Shown here: positions 24,760-33,846 of the stretch, one piece after another | Numbering within the stretch: position 1 is the first letter of the stretch | Layout: each line of letters opens with the position of its first letter | The notes under the pieces: generated by a model | What the model saw: only the letters and a program-made list of their open reading frames with translations | What the model was told of the DNA's origin: nothing | Databases searched by the model: none | From: Propionivibrio dicarboxylicus | Lineage (GTDB): Bacteria; Pseudomonadota; Gammaproteobacteria; Burkholderiales; Rhodocyclaceae | Length of the DNA: 64,000 nt | NCBI RefSeq assembly: GCF_900099695.1 | Contig: NZ_FNCY01000008.1 | Span: forward strand, 88,785 to 152,784 | Direction of reading: 5' to 3' | Translations under genes and position numbers: made by a program

Positions 24760-26394
24760 TCAGATGCCATATTGATTCACTGCCTTTTGCATCCGAACGA
24801 CTACGGAATTTAAATACTTGACGGTTGCGTCGGTCTGGTTGATGACTGACACATTCTGTTCGGTCATATGAGAAACCCGTTCAACGTTCTGAGCAAGCTC
24901 GAGCATGGCGCTCTGTTGCTCGTTCGATGCATGTGTGATCTCCTCAACCATCTGGGTCGTCTTATCCATTTCGGTATTAATCTCTCGCAGTGATTCTTCC
25001 GCGCCATTCACGAGAGTGACCCCCTCCGCAACCTGTTGGGCGCCAGCTCTCATGCCATCTACAGCCCGGCTCGTTTCATCCCGAATGGTTCGGATCATGC
25101 CACCAATCTCTTCAGTTGCTTTGGCGGTTCGTTCAGCAAGTTTCCTGACCTCATCGGCTACCACCGCGAAGCCCCGACCCGTTTCTCCTGCTCTGGCGGC
25201 CTCAATGGCCGCATTGAGCGCAAGCAGATTGGTTTGATCGGCAATTTCCTTAATCACTTCTGTAACACGGCTGATTTCTTCGGATCTCTGCCCAAGCGAC
25301 TCGACTTGTTCCGCAGAAATACGTACGTTGTCTGCGAGTGCTTGAATTGTTTGACTCGCGCTTTTAGTTACGGCTGCACCCTTATGTGATATTTGACCTG
25401 TTTCAAGCGCTGTATCTCGTGTCATTTTTGCATGCGTTGCGACTTCACCAATCGAGACAGTAACCTCTTCAATTGCGGCGGCGGCGGAAGCGGTTGCTTC
25501 ACTTTGTTTAACGGCAGAGTCATGCGAAACAGCCATACCAGAATTGACATCGTTGGTGGCGTATTGAACCTGCTTCGAGATATCTGCCAACCCCTGCACC
25601 GTCGCTTGTACCGACGACACAAACATATCTGCTTCTCGTGCAATCTGTCCGACGACATCACGGCGATCCAAAGTGAAGCGCTTGCGCATATTTCCGCTCG
25701 AAAGCAAATCGCCTAGCCACTGCTTTGTTTTATCCAAGCCAGTTGTCGTTTGGGGGACGTATCCAACGAGATAGAACAACGCATAGCAAATCACGAATAT
25801 CGCCATCGAGGCCGCAACAGTATCGGGAAGTGCTGGGATACCTAAATGGCCAGTGAGCGCATTCACTGCAGCTAACAAGGCCATGATCCCAATCGCGATC
25901 ATTTGCGCTCGAAGTGAGAGTACTTGATTAACCCATTCGGGCCGCTTTCGGAATACGCGCCCGTGTTCAACATAAAGAGAGGTACTGCCGTCTCTGATCT
26001 GTTTGTAGGCAGCGTCGGCCGAAGTAATCTCTTCCCGTGAAGGTCGAGACCGAACCGACTGGAATCCGACGACAGTGCCGTTTTCCCGAACAGGTGAAAC
26101 ATTCGCCACCACCCAATAGAAGCCACCATCTTTTCTTCGGTTTTTTACGACGCCTCGCCACGGCCGACCGGCCTTGAGGTCTTTCCACATATCCGCAAAT
26201 GCTGCTGGGGGCATGTCCGGGTGCCGTACCATGTTGTGTGACTGCCCAATCATTTCTTCCCGAGCGTAGTTGCTAACGTTGGCGAATGCCTCGTTTGCTT
26301 CAACGATGACGCCCTTCAAGTCGGTTGCCGAATAGATAAACTCATTCTCAGGAAGCAGTGTCTCGACATTGGTTACGGGCATGTTGATTTTCAT
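24760..26394 (-). CDS. PAS-containing methyl-accepting chemotaxis protein (Aer-like)
   Basis: Energy or oxygen taxis receptor, 544 residues. An N-terminal PAS domain ([21 protein letters not shown] through [15 protein letters not shown]) closely follows the Aer pattern that binds FAD. Two hydrophobic segments (about residues 170-220) form a membrane hairpin without a periplasmic domain. A linker and the signalling hairpin follow, with the conserved tip [20 protein letters not shown] and [17 protein letters not shown]. It lies 69 bp downstream of a bacteriohemerythrin gene on the same strand, which suggests that the pair senses oxygen or redox state together. Confidence 0.9.
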   Translation of the reverse strand: MKINMPVTNVETLLPENEFIYSATDLKGVIVEANEAFANVSNYAREEMIGQSHNMVRHPDMPPAAFADMWKDLKAGRPWRGVVKNRRKDGGFYWVVANVSPVRENGTVVGFQSVRSRPSREEITSADAAYKQIRDGSTSLYVEHGRVFRKRPEWVNQVLSLRAQMIAIGIMALLAAVNALTGHLGIPALPDTVAASMAIFVICYALFYLVGYVPQTTTGLDKTKQWLGDLLSSGNMRKRFTLDRRDVVGQIAREADMFVSSVQATVQGLADISKQVQYATNDVNSGMAVSHDSAVKQSEATASAAAAIEEVTVSIGEVATHAKMTRDTALETGQISHKGAAVTKSASQTIQALADNVRISAEQVESLGQRSEEISRVTEVIKEIADQTNLLALNAAIEAARAGETGRGFAVVADEVRKLAERTAKATEEIGGMIRTIRDETSRAVDGMRAGAQQVAEGVTLVNGAEESLREINTEMDKTTQMVEEITHASNEQQSAMLELAQNVERVSHMTEQNVSVINQTDATVKYLNSVVVRMQKAVNQYGI

Positions 26395-26463
26395 TACGCC
26401 TCCAGGTGCGGGTTTGTTGCGAAATCAGGGTTCGGGATTATGTGAGTGCGCTTTTTTAAATAC

Positions 26464-26907
26464 TCAAGGTTCTGGTTTGTCTGCGACAAACGGACGGAGC
26501 TTTAAGTCATACTTGACTACGTGATTCAGAATCCATTGCCGTGCCATCAACGTTACGGTGGCATTGTCGATCGACTTGCCTTGCATCAGGTCCAGGTTGA
26601 GGGAAGAAAACTCTTCCATGATGCGAACATGCGCTCGGATGTGGTCGTCAATGTCGGCCGCAGGCATGTCAGAGGCGAGAAATAGGGATTCTTCATGATC
26701 AATATGACGGGCGAGATCCAGACCAATTCTGCTGAAGATCTCGGAAAAAGCTTCGGAGTCTGCGGACTGAGATTTGGCAATCTCGAGCAATTTTTCCAAC
26801 GCCCTAAACAGCTCGGCGTGCTCGGCATCAATGAGCTTATTTCCCGTCAGTAGTGTGGACAGTGTGTAAGCACAACCAGTATCTAACGCCAATTTAATGC
26901 CCCGCAT
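26464..26907 (-). CDS. Bacteriohemerythrin
   Basis: Non-heme di-iron O2-binding protein, 147 residues. Metal ligands are in the expected order: the first His in DAEHAELF, His and Glu in HIDHEESLF, His in DHIRAHVRI, and His plus Asp in NHVVKYDLKLRPF. Cytoplasmic, with no signal peptide. First of a probable two-gene unit with the Aer-like receptor, which could use it for oxygen delivery or sensing. The N-terminal 20 residues are not family-typical, so a slightly later start is possible. Confidence 0.87.
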   Translation of the reverse strand: MRGIKLALDTGCAYTLSTLLTGNKLIDAEHAELFRALEKLLEIAKSQSADSEAFSEIFSRIGLDLARHIDHEESLFLASDMPAADIDDHIRAHVRIMEEFSSLNLDLMQGKSIDNATVTLMARQWILNHVVKYDLKLRPFVADKPEP

Positions 26908-27237
26908 ATGCCGTAACCATGGTTGAGACTAGCACTGACAGATTCCTCATGTCATGTTAACCAGACAACGAAGAACGAGCATAAGAAGAATATGTTGCCT
27001 GAATGGAAGTTAATTGTCGGCGCGCGTCCAAAATTACCCAGCGATGCACGTTGAACGACTACCCAGGGCAGGCTAGTGCCTCACGTGAATAGCAAGTGTT
27101 CCGTAGGTCACCGACTTTGCCACGGTTACGCCTCAGCGGTGGCTTATCCGGACTCCTTGTAATTGATACGTATGGCTACAGCGGGCGAGTCATGCCGCCT
27201 CCGTTGTTCGGCCCCGAGTTGCCGTCGTGCATCCGGG

Positions 27238-27263
27238 AATATTCTAATAGATGTTAGAATATT
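27238..27263. promoter_or_regulatory. Perfect inverted repeat upstream of the ArsR-rhodanese gene
   Basis: AATATTCTAA and TTAGAATATT (10-bp arms) flank TAGATG, ending three bases before the ATG at 27267. The sequence resembles operators of BigR/SqrR-type sulfide-responsive ArsR regulators (ATTCTAA...TTAGAAT) and is placed for autorepression. Confidence 0.75.
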
Positions 27264-27266
27264 GCC

Positions 27267-27941
27267 ATGAAAACCCGATTACTCAAAGACGCGCTCTACG
27301 AGCAGGTTGCCCGAATCGGCAAAGCGGTCTCCAGTCCGAAACGACTGGAGATGCTTGAACTGCTTGCGCAAGGCGAAAAAACCGTTGAAGCGCTGACGGA
27401 AGAACTGTCAATTGACGTCAAGCTGACCAGCGCGCATCTGCGAACGCTGAAGGAAGCCCGTCTAGTGGTGCCACGGCGTGATGGCCGATACATCTATTAC
27501 CGACTCGCCGGCAAAGATGTAGCCAATCTGTGGGTTAATCTCAGGGAAGTGGCCGAAGAGCACCTCGTCGAATTGAAACTGGCACTGCGACAGATCTCGG
27601 AGAGTCCATCGCAACTGGTAGCGGTCAGTCGGGCGGCGCTTCTGGAACAAGTGATAAGCGGCGACGTGGTCGTCATCGATGTTCGGCCGCAGTCGGAGTA
27701 CGACGAGGCACACTTGCCGTTTGCCCGCTCAATGCCCTTGGTCGAACTCGAGAAGCGCCTTTCCGAACTCCCGACGGACAAGGAGATCGTCGCCTATTGC
27801 AGAGGACCGTTCTGCCTGCTGTCCGATGAAGCAGTTGCTTTGCTGAGCGCTCGCGGTTACAGGATACGCAAGATTTCAGACGGTGTCAGCGAATGGCAAG
27901 CCGCCGGGTTGCCCGTCGAACACAACTCGTGCGAGACATGA
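27267..27941 (+). CDS. ArsR-family regulator fused to a rhodanese domain
   Basis: 224 residues. Residues about 1-95 form an ArsR winged helix (VSSPKRLEMLELLAQGEKTV, VKLTSAHLRTLKEARLV). Residues about 120-220 form a rhodanese domain (VVVIDVRPQSEYDEAHLPFA) with active Cys in YCRGPFCLLS. The rhodanese probably handles sulfane sulfur, so the fusion is a candidate direct persulfide sensor. The inverted repeat just upstream fits autoregulation. It heads a unit with a methyltransferase (5 bp gap) and a DsrE-type protein, which suggests sulfur or thiol stress; arsenic is the alternative because ArsR and methyltransferases also occur there. Confidence 0.87.
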   Translation: MKTRLLKDALYEQVARIGKAVSSPKRLEMLELLAQGEKTVEALTEELSIDVKLTSAHLRTLKEARLVVPRRDGRYIYYRLAGKDVANLWVNLREVAEEHLVELKLALRQISESPSQLVAVSRAALLEQVISGDVVVIDVRPQSEYDEAHLPFARSMPLVELEKRLSELPTDKEIVAYCRGPFCLLSDEAVALLSARGYRIRKISDGVSEWQAAGLPVEHNSCET

Positions 27942-27945
27942 CAAC

Positions 27946-28521
27946 ATGAAGGGGCGTGAAAGTGGCATGCCGGAGGAGGCCTACTGGGAAAGTTTCTTCG
28001 ATGCGGACAGGGCGGTTGAAACATTGCTAGGGGACTCTGTCCTTCAAGGCGATCTCGTTGAATTTGGCTGCGGCTACGGCACGTTCACGCTCCCCGCAGC
28101 CCGACGTATCACTGGCAAGGTTACTGCACTAGACATTGAGCCTGACATGCTCGCATCGCTGCGCTGCAAGGCTGAAGCAGGCGGATTGCCCAACATTCAC
28201 CCGGTTCTTCGCGATTTTGTGGCGCACGGTACCGGCATTGCTGATGGTTCCCAGGCACACGCCATGATCTACAACCTGCTGCATTTGGAGAATCCCCACG
28301 CATTGTTGGCCGAAGCGCATCGAATCCTGCGACCCGCTGGCGTTCTTTCCGTCATCCATTGGCGAAGCGACATTCCTACCCCGCGTGGGCCGTCATTGGC
28401 TATCCGCCCCAGTTTGGATCAATGCCGACGCTGGATGGTGCAGGCAAGATTCGAGTCCATTGAGTTGATTGATTTGCAGCACTGCTGTCCGTTTCATTTT
28501 GGCTTGATTGGGCGACGCTGA
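27946..28521 (+). CDS. Class I SAM-dependent methyltransferase
   Basis: 191 residues. The SAM site is LVEFGCGYGTFTLPAARR with ALDIEP as the acidic motif II, and the late ILRPAGVLSVIHWRSD matches motif III. The acceptor cannot be read from the sequence. The start may instead be the ATG at 27967 (MPEEAYWESFF), which fits homologue starts slightly better. It follows the ArsR-rhodanese gene by four bases and precedes the DsrE-type gene by 28 bp, so all three are probably co-transcribed. Confidence 0.8.
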   Translation: MKGRESGMPEEAYWESFFDADRAVETLLGDSVLQGDLVEFGCGYGTFTLPAARRITGKVTALDIEPDMLASLRCKAEAGGLPNIHPVLRDFVAHGTGIADGSQAHAMIYNLLHLENPHALLAEAHRILRPAGVLSVIHWRSDIPTPRGPSLAIRPSLDQCRRWMVQARFESIELIDLQHCCPFHFGLIGRR

Positions 28522-28549
28522 TTCAGGCGAACACAAAGGGAGACTTGCC

Positions 28550-28906
28550 ATGAAAATTCTGCTCATCTTCAACCACGAACCCTACAACGGGACCGATGTC
28601 ACCTGGAACGGCCTGCGTCTCGCCGGAAAACTGGCGGAAGGGGGTCACGAGATCCGTCTCTTCCTGATGAATGATGCAGTCGATATGGCGCGCGATTCGT
28701 GCCGTCCGCCGGCCGGTTATGACCAGGACTTATCGCGGATGTTGAAAGACCTGATTGTCGGCGGTGTAACGGTCAAGGTTTGTGGCACCTGCATGGCGCG
28801 TTGTGGCATCTACAAGAATCAACCGTACTTCGAGGGCGCCGAAAAGTCGACGATGCAGGCTCTCGCCGACTGGGTCGTCGAGAGCGACAAGGTCATCACC
28901 TTCTGA
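28550..28906 (+). CDS. DsrE/DsrF-like family protein
   Basis: Small cytoplasmic sulfur-carrier-type protein of 118 residues with the DsrE fold opening MKILLIFNHEPYNGTDVTWNGLRLA. A Cys cluster, KVCGTCMARCG, sits where related proteins carry the persulfide-accepting Cys. The ATG at 28550 is preferred because AGGGAG lies seven bases before it and the fold begins there. Downstream of ArsR-rhodanese and methyltransferase, it may accept or relay sulfane sulfur. Confidence 0.82.
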   Translation: MKILLIFNHEPYNGTDVTWNGLRLAGKLAEGGHEIRLFLMNDAVDMARDSCRPPAGYDQDLSRMLKDLIVGGVTVKVCGTCMARCGIYKNQPYFEGAEKSTMQALADWVVESDKVITF

Positions 28907-28921
28907 GCAATAGCTTCGATT

Positions 28922-29139
28922 TTCACTAGGGCCCCGGCGCAGCACGACGCGTGGTACGACACGCCGCGTGGGCGATGGATTGGCAAGACCGAATATTGCC
29001 TGATCGAACGACAACTGACCTTAGAGTCGGGCGCTCATATGGTTGATGTGGACTGCGGTAGGTCACAAGATGAAATAGACTTTCAGTGTGACCTTTTCTC
29101 GGAATGTGTGTGCCCACAACCGTCCTTGGATCCGAAGTA
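28922..29139 (+). pseudogene. Remnant of a second SAM-dependent methyltransferase (N-terminal part)
   Basis: The frame reads APAQHDAWYDTPRGRWIGKT followed by EYCLIERQL and ESGAHMVDVDCGRS. This is the N-terminus of UbiE-like methyltransferases (DAWYDTPRGRW...E..LL....LDVGCG) with the SAM motif already altered. It has no start codon in context, and the frame loses similarity after the motif and stops at 29139. A relic beside the intact methyltransferase operon. Confidence 0.5.
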
Positions 29140-29176
29140 GCGACAGACTCACACAGAACTCCGAAAACGTCGGATT

Positions 29177-30811
29177 CTAGTCGGCAGATCGGCGCCGTTT
29201 TTTTTCTTCGTACATCATGGCGTCCGCCTGCCTGATTAGCGTCTCTGCATCGGTTTCATCGCCGCGCGCAATTTGGATGCCGATGCTGGCCGAACACCGG
29301 TGAAAAACACCTCGTCCAAGCCGTATCTCGGCATCGAATGTCTGCCTAATTTTCTGCAACACACTTCCTGCATAGTGATAGGCCAATTCATGGTCAGGAC
29401 CCAAGTCTTCAAGCAAGACAATGAATTCGTCGCCGCCGAGCCTGGCGACGGTGTCGGCATCGCGGACCGCGTTTGTGAGACGCTTGGCGACCTCGACCAG
29501 CAACCGGTCGCCGCTTTCGTGACCGTGCGTATCGTTCAATTCCTTGAAGCGATTGAGGTCAATGAACAGCAGGGCGACATGGCTTGCGCGCCGCTTGCCG
29601 GAGCGGAGCGCATGCTGGATCTTCTCGACAAGCAGCCGCCGGTTTGGCAACAGTGTCAGCGGATCATGAAAAGCGAAGTGCCGGAGTTCTTCTTCCAGTC
29701 GTTTTCGTTCGGTGAGATCGAAGAATTGGATGAGCAAATGTGCATTACCGCCGATAACAGTAGGTAGCAGTTGGCAATCCAGAGAAACCATCTTGTCAAA
29801 GCTGGTCAGTAAGTCAATGACAATGCGTTGCGGTACTCTTTGTGCAAGAGCCTCCCGACAGGCGTCAAACAATCCGCTGTCTTTCCAGGCAAGATGGTCG
29901 TTGAAGTTGTGCGCTAGCAGTGCGTCGAGGGTGCCACCAACCAGTTCTGCATACGCCTGGTTGGCCATCACGCATTGCCCGTCACTACGATAGACGCCCA
30001 TGGCGACGGGCGAGCTGAGCAAAATTTTTTCATTGAATTCGTAAGCTTCGGACAAATGCTGCGTTCTTTCCGCTACAGTTTTTTCCAGGTTGCGGTTCGA
30101 GTGCTCAAGCGCCTCGTGCGCACGGCGCAGCCTTTCCTGCATCGTCCGCATCGACGCCATCAGCCGGCCCAGCTCGTCCTGATAAGGGTAGTCAATCGAA
30201 ATGGTTTCCTTGGCACCAGCAATCAGTTCGAACTGCGTGACGACCTCGGTCAATTTTGCCAGGGGGCGCGACAAGCCTTTGTTGATGACAAGGTAAAAAA
30301 TCAGCCAAAGTCCCGTCGTTTTGATCAGCGAGTTGATCAGAATGACGAAAAAACTGTATTTCACGCGATTCAGGGCGACTGAACGGTCTGCGTAGATCGT
30401 GAGTTCGCCTAGTTTCCTGAGCCCGGTTGGTGTCTTCCTTTTCAAGGGTGTCGCGTTAAACTGGAAGGGCGCCAAGAATCCCAAAGCAAGGTTTTCGTTC
30501 GTGGATGGAATGTCGCCTTCTGTCGCCAAGATTTCTCCTTCTGCTGACGCGATCTTGACGCCGGTGACGATGGAGGATTGGGCGATGCCGTGCGCCATGG
30601 TTTTCATTAGTGGCACATCCAGTTCCCACATGGCGTTGGCGACGCCACCGTTAAAGGACTGTCCGAGCGAATCTAGATCTTCATGTATTTGTTGCCGGAT
30701 CGTGGCGTATTCAAGGATCAACTGGACCGCCGTGACGACAATGGCGAGCACCAGATAGCCGCCAAAAACTAGCCGGAAGAGACGGCCCGCCAGTGAGTGC
30801 CAATAGTTCAT
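29177..30811 (-). CDS. Membrane-bound diguanylate cyclase with HAMP and PAS domains
   Basis: Makes cyclic di-GMP from two GTP. 544 residues. A transmembrane helix (LVFGGYLVLAIVVTAVQLIL), a periplasmic sensor of about 130 residues, a second helix (FVILINSLIKTTGLWLIFYL), a HAMP-like segment, a PAS domain (residues about 255-370), then the cyclase. The active site ARLGGDEFIVLL near residue 460 is intact. RDADTVARLGG carries the RxxD inhibitory site at the right distance. It follows the periplasmic binding protein gene by 21 bp, so the binding protein may present a ligand to its sensor region. Confidence 0.9.
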   Translation of the reverse strand: MNYWHSLAGRLFRLVFGGYLVLAIVVTAVQLILEYATIRQQIHEDLDSLGQSFNGGVANAMWELDVPLMKTMAHGIAQSSIVTGVKIASAEGEILATEGDIPSTNENLALGFLAPFQFNATPLKRKTPTGLRKLGELTIYADRSVALNRVKYSFFVILINSLIKTTGLWLIFYLVINKGLSRPLAKLTEVVTQFELIAGAKETISIDYPYQDELGRLMASMRTMQERLRRAHEALEHSNRNLEKTVAERTQHLSEAYEFNEKILLSSPVAMGVYRSDGQCVMANQAYAELVGGTLDALLAHNFNDHLAWKDSGLFDACREALAQRVPQRIVIDLLTSFDKMVSLDCQLLPTVIGGNAHLLIQFFDLTERKRLEEELRHFAFHDPLTLLPNRRLLVEKIQHALRSGKRRASHVALLFIDLNRFKELNDTHGHESGDRLLVEVAKRLTNAVRDADTVARLGGDEFIVLLEDLGPDHELAYHYAGSVLQKIRQTFDAEIRLGRGVFHRCSASIGIQIARGDETDAETLIRQADAMMYEEKKRRRSAD

Positions 30812-30832
30812 TGCGGCCTTGCCGGTCTGCAG

Positions 30833-31666
30833 CTAGAAGTTCAGCATTTTGTCGGCTTCGCTTGGCGAGACGTAGCGAACGAAGATCCGCTTCAAGGTTC
30901 CATCGGCGCGCATCTGCTGGACTAGCGCGTTCCAGCGCTTGGCCTCGTCCTCTGAGAAACGCTGTTTAGTCAGCATCATGCATCCGACGATGCCGGGGTC
31001 CTTGGGCGCCCAGTCTTGTATCGTGACGTCCTTCTCCATCGACAGTTCGCTGATATTCTTGCGATAGACGAAGGGGAAGGAATAGAAACCGTCGATTCGG
31101 CCGTGCTTCAGTTTTTCGAAGAGTACGTCGACATTTCCACTCTCCTCGACGCGACCATCTTGCTTCAGTCTGTCCAGCTTGGCGTCGAGTTCCTTCCCGT
31201 GCGTGTAGCCACGAACCATGCCGAACTGCAGCTTCTCGTTGGCAATGAAATCGGCGGCATTCTTCACTGATGCTTGCGCCTGTGGGCCAATCACCACGAA
31301 ATTTTTCGCCGTGATTGATGGAATACACCACAATGTTTTATCGCGTTCCGGGCTACGGATTCCAGACAGTGTCATATCGATTTCGCCGCTGGAGAGATCA
31401 GCCCACAGTCTTGCAAAGGGCATTTCCTGGGTGATAAAAAGGCATCCGGTGCGCTTTTTGATCTCCTCCATGATGTCCTTGTTCATGCCCTTCTCTTGGC
31501 CATTCTCAATGTAATATCTATAGCCGAGCTTGAACTGCCCAACCCGAATCGGTGAGCTCCCACAGTCGACGGGGCCGGCCGCGGCGATGCCGCTGATGAA
31601 CAGTGCGCCAAGGCACGAAAGAATCGTCAAGATCCGCAGATTCTTGATTTTGCGGGACACCTTCAT
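30833..31666 (-). CDS. Periplasmic solute-binding protein (SBP_bac_3 family)
   Basis: 277 residues with a clear signal peptide (ILTILSCLGALFISGIAAAG). Family elements are MNKDIMEEIKKRTGCLF, WADLSSGEIDMTLSGI and a late KILNF-type end (SEADKMLNF). These proteins bind amino acids or other small polar solutes. No permease or ATPase gene is adjacent; instead the downstream gene is a membrane diguanylate cyclase. A signalling role, feeding ligand information to the cyclase, is therefore more likely than transport. Confidence 0.82.
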   Translation of the reverse strand: MKVSRKIKNLRILTILSCLGALFISGIAAAGPVDCGSSPIRVGQFKLGYRYYIENGQEKGMNKDIMEEIKKRTGCLFITQEMPFARLWADLSSGEIDMTLSGIRSPERDKTLWCIPSITAKNFVVIGPQAQASVKNAADFIANEKLQFGMVRGYTHGKELDAKLDRLKQDGRVEESGNVDVLFEKLKHGRIDGFYSFPFVYRKNISELSMEKDVTIQDWAPKDPGIVGCMMLTKQRFSEDEAKRWNALVQQMRADGTLKRIFVRYVSPSEADKMLNF

Positions 31667-31925
31667 CGATATCTTCCGATCATGAATTTAGCATGGGGTG
31701 ACCCCAAACATTTTTCGGAGTTAATTCTTTTCCATTCTAGCCGGCGATCTTGTTGTGGTGAAGAGCATCGCTGGAATTCTCAGCCAATCGGTCGCGATGC
31801 ATCGATTACGGAGAAACGGCGAAAGCCAAATACATCCATGCGAACGGTCGTACTGAATATCTAGTGGATACGTCGCGGATTTGATGCGATTGACTTGTTC
31901 TCCTTATGGATTTGCTTCGACACAA
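31667..31925. other. Gap upstream of the binding-protein gene, no gene seen
   Basis: No frame with a motif. It probably carries the promoter of the binding-protein/cyclase unit. The gap continues beyond a short dehydrogenase relic to 32441, also without a gene. Confidence 0.4.
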
Positions 31926-32055
31926 TCTCCCAATTTAGTTTATGCCGCAAGCAAAGCTGTTGCATCGTTGCTAACGAACAGGGACGTTTACAGCGACAGA
32001 GCGAGAATCAGGATTACTTTGTCAAATGCATACATCGTTTGCCCTACTGACATGT
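31926..32055 (+). pseudogene. Possible short-chain dehydrogenase relic
   Basis: One frame reads SPNLVYAASKAVASLLTNR, resembling the catalytic YxxxK segment of SDR enzymes, and later CPTDMF, resembling the PGPTDT loop. The distance between the two is right for an SDR, but no Rossmann start is found. Weak evidence; it may be chance. Confidence 0.25.
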
Positions 32056-32441
32056 TTCGACAAAGACTCCGATCGTCACAATCATGATTGGCGACGAGAG
32101 AGTGGCCGACCACCTAGCCTGTAAGCTTCTCAGAGAGAATCTAGATCGACAGCATCAAGTTTCCAGCAGTCCAGAAAGGACGTACTAGTCTGCACGTTGT
32201 TCTCAGCTCTGGCCATATCCGTCGTCGGCTTGACAAGCTCAGCTGGATATTGGGTGAGAATGGATATAGCCACCTAGAATATTTGGATAGACAGGAGTTT
32301 ATTGCGTAATGACGCATATGTCATTGACTGACAGAGCGACTCAAGACAATAGATTCATAGCCCTGCTTTACAGTTTCCATAAAGCGGAAAGAACTTGATC
32401 AGTTTGCGACGGCCGGACTCACGCCGAGCCAAGAACTATTG

Positions 32442-33143
32442 TCAGCATCCTGTTTGTGAAGCCGACTGTCCAAAGAGCAATGCTCGTGACGCCTCGGTGA
32501 CGGTTGGTGCGATATTGATTTCTTCCGCTAGGCGATACGCGCGACCGACAGCCGGCCGGCCTAGAACCGCCTCGAACCAGCGTTTCAGATGAGGAAAATC
32601 GTCAATGTTTTGCTGCTGCCGTTTCCAGGGGACAATCCATGGATAGGCCGCCATATCGGCAATCGAGTATTCGGCACCGGCAATGAACTCGCGGTCGGCC
32701 AGTCGCCGATTCAACACGCCGTAAAGCCGATTGGTTTCCTTGACGTAGCGATCGATGGAATAGGGAATCTTCTCGGGGGCATAGAGGCCGAAATGATGGT
32801 TCTGACCGGCCATCGGTCCAAGCCCCGCCATCTGCCAGAATAGCCACTGGAGCACTTCGGTGCGACCTCTAACGTCGCTGGGAAGAAACCTACCCGTCTT
32901 CTCCGCCAAATAAAGCAGAATAGCCCCCGACTCGAAAATTGAGAGAGGCCCGTTGCCATCCGCTGGTGCATGGTCGACCAACGCCGGAATGCGATTGTTC
33001 GGTGCGATCTTTAGGAAATCGGGCTGAAACTGCTCGCCCTTTGAGATGTTGACCGGAATGATCTTGTAGGGAAGTTGGGCTTCTTCCATAAAGATCGTGA
33101 TCTTGTGGCCATTCGGCGTCGTCCAGTAGTAAAGGTCGAGCAT
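32442..33143 (-). CDS. Glutathione S-transferase, YfcG/YghU-like (nu class)
   Basis: Glutathione-dependent disulfide-bond oxidoreductase type. 233 residues. The thioredoxin-like half starts LDLYYWTTPNGHKITIFMEE, and LSIFESGAILLYLAEKTGRF and LQWLFWQMAGLGPMAGQNHH are close to E. coli YfcG as I remember it. The active Thr/Asn of nu-class enzymes (TPNGHK) is present. It follows another GST by about 30 bp, so the two are probably one transcript for thiol or electrophile stress. Confidence 0.88.
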   Translation of the reverse strand: MLDLYYWTTPNGHKITIFMEEAQLPYKIIPVNISKGEQFQPDFLKIAPNNRIPALVDHAPADGNGPLSIFESGAILLYLAEKTGRFLPSDVRGRTEVLQWLFWQMAGLGPMAGQNHHFGLYAPEKIPYSIDRYVKETNRLYGVLNRRLADREFIAGAEYSIADMAAYPWIVPWKRQQQNIDDFPHLKRWFEAVLGRPAVGRAYRLAEEINIAPTVTEASRALLFGQSASQTGC

Positions 33144-33173
33144 CGTTCTGTCTCCGGGATAATTGCTAGTCTG

Positions 33174-33797
33174 CTATGGCACAGCATTGCGGCCGTGGAG
33201 GAGATAACCCGGCCGCTGAGCCAAACGATCGTAATAAGCCTCCACATGCGGAAGTTCGAAACGTTCAATAGGCGACATGAACCAACGGTGCACCGCAACG
33301 CCCAGTACGATATCGGCCAGCGTAAATGCATCTCCGGTCACGAATGCACCGGTCTGCGCCAAAGCCTTGTCCAGGATTTGGATATGGTGATTCCAGTTGT
33401 CGACGCTCTTGGCGATTTCCTGCACATCCTGGTACTCGGGGCTCTTGCGCACGAGGCCCATGAAGGCGTAGCGCCAGGCATTGTTGAGTTCGGTGGCTTG
33501 CCAGTCCATCCATTGCTCAACGCGAGCACGTTGGCGAAGGTCGGTCGGCAAGAGGTCGATTCGCTGGGAACGCCCGGCCAGGTAGCGGCAAATCGTGTTC
33601 GACTCCCAAAGAACGAAGTCATCATCGACAATTACTGGAACCTTGGCATTGGGATTAAGCGCGAGGAACTCATCGGATTTAAGCGTCAGCCCCTCCTTCC
33701 CCCATTCGACATGTTCGTACGTCAAACCCAATTCATGGCACAGCCAGAGTACCTTCTTGACGTTGATCGAATTGGAACGACCGAGAACCTTCAGCAT
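33174..33797 (-). CDS. Glutathione S-transferase family protein
   Basis: 207 residues. The N-terminal thioredoxin fold (MLKVLGRSNSINVKKVLWLC) has a Ser in the catalytic position, NPNAKVPVIVDD gives the cis-Pro region and WESNTICRYLA binds the glutathione gamma-glutamyl group. The C-terminal helical domain carries the N-capping box (FTLADIVLG). Upstream partner of the YfcG-like GST. The substrate cannot be deduced. Confidence 0.87.
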   Translation of the reverse strand: MLKVLGRSNSINVKKVLWLCHELGLTYEHVEWGKEGLTLKSDEFLALNPNAKVPVIVDDDFVLWESNTICRYLAGRSQRIDLLPTDLRQRARVEQWMDWQATELNNAWRYAFMGLVRKSPEYQDVQEIAKSVDNWNHHIQILDKALAQTGAFVTGDAFTLADIVLGVAVHRWFMSPIERFELPHVEAYYDRLAQRPGYLLHGRNAVP

Positions 33798-33846
33798 GGC
33801 GTCTCCTCAGGAAGCAAAGGTGTGTTGATTCTAGTGGCGAACTCTG

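Noticed and set aside
26904-26911. Another GCATATGC at the hemerythrin start
   Set aside because: Flanks (CCCC and CGTA) do not match the TTRG/CYAA arms of the other four sites, and it covers the start codon itself.
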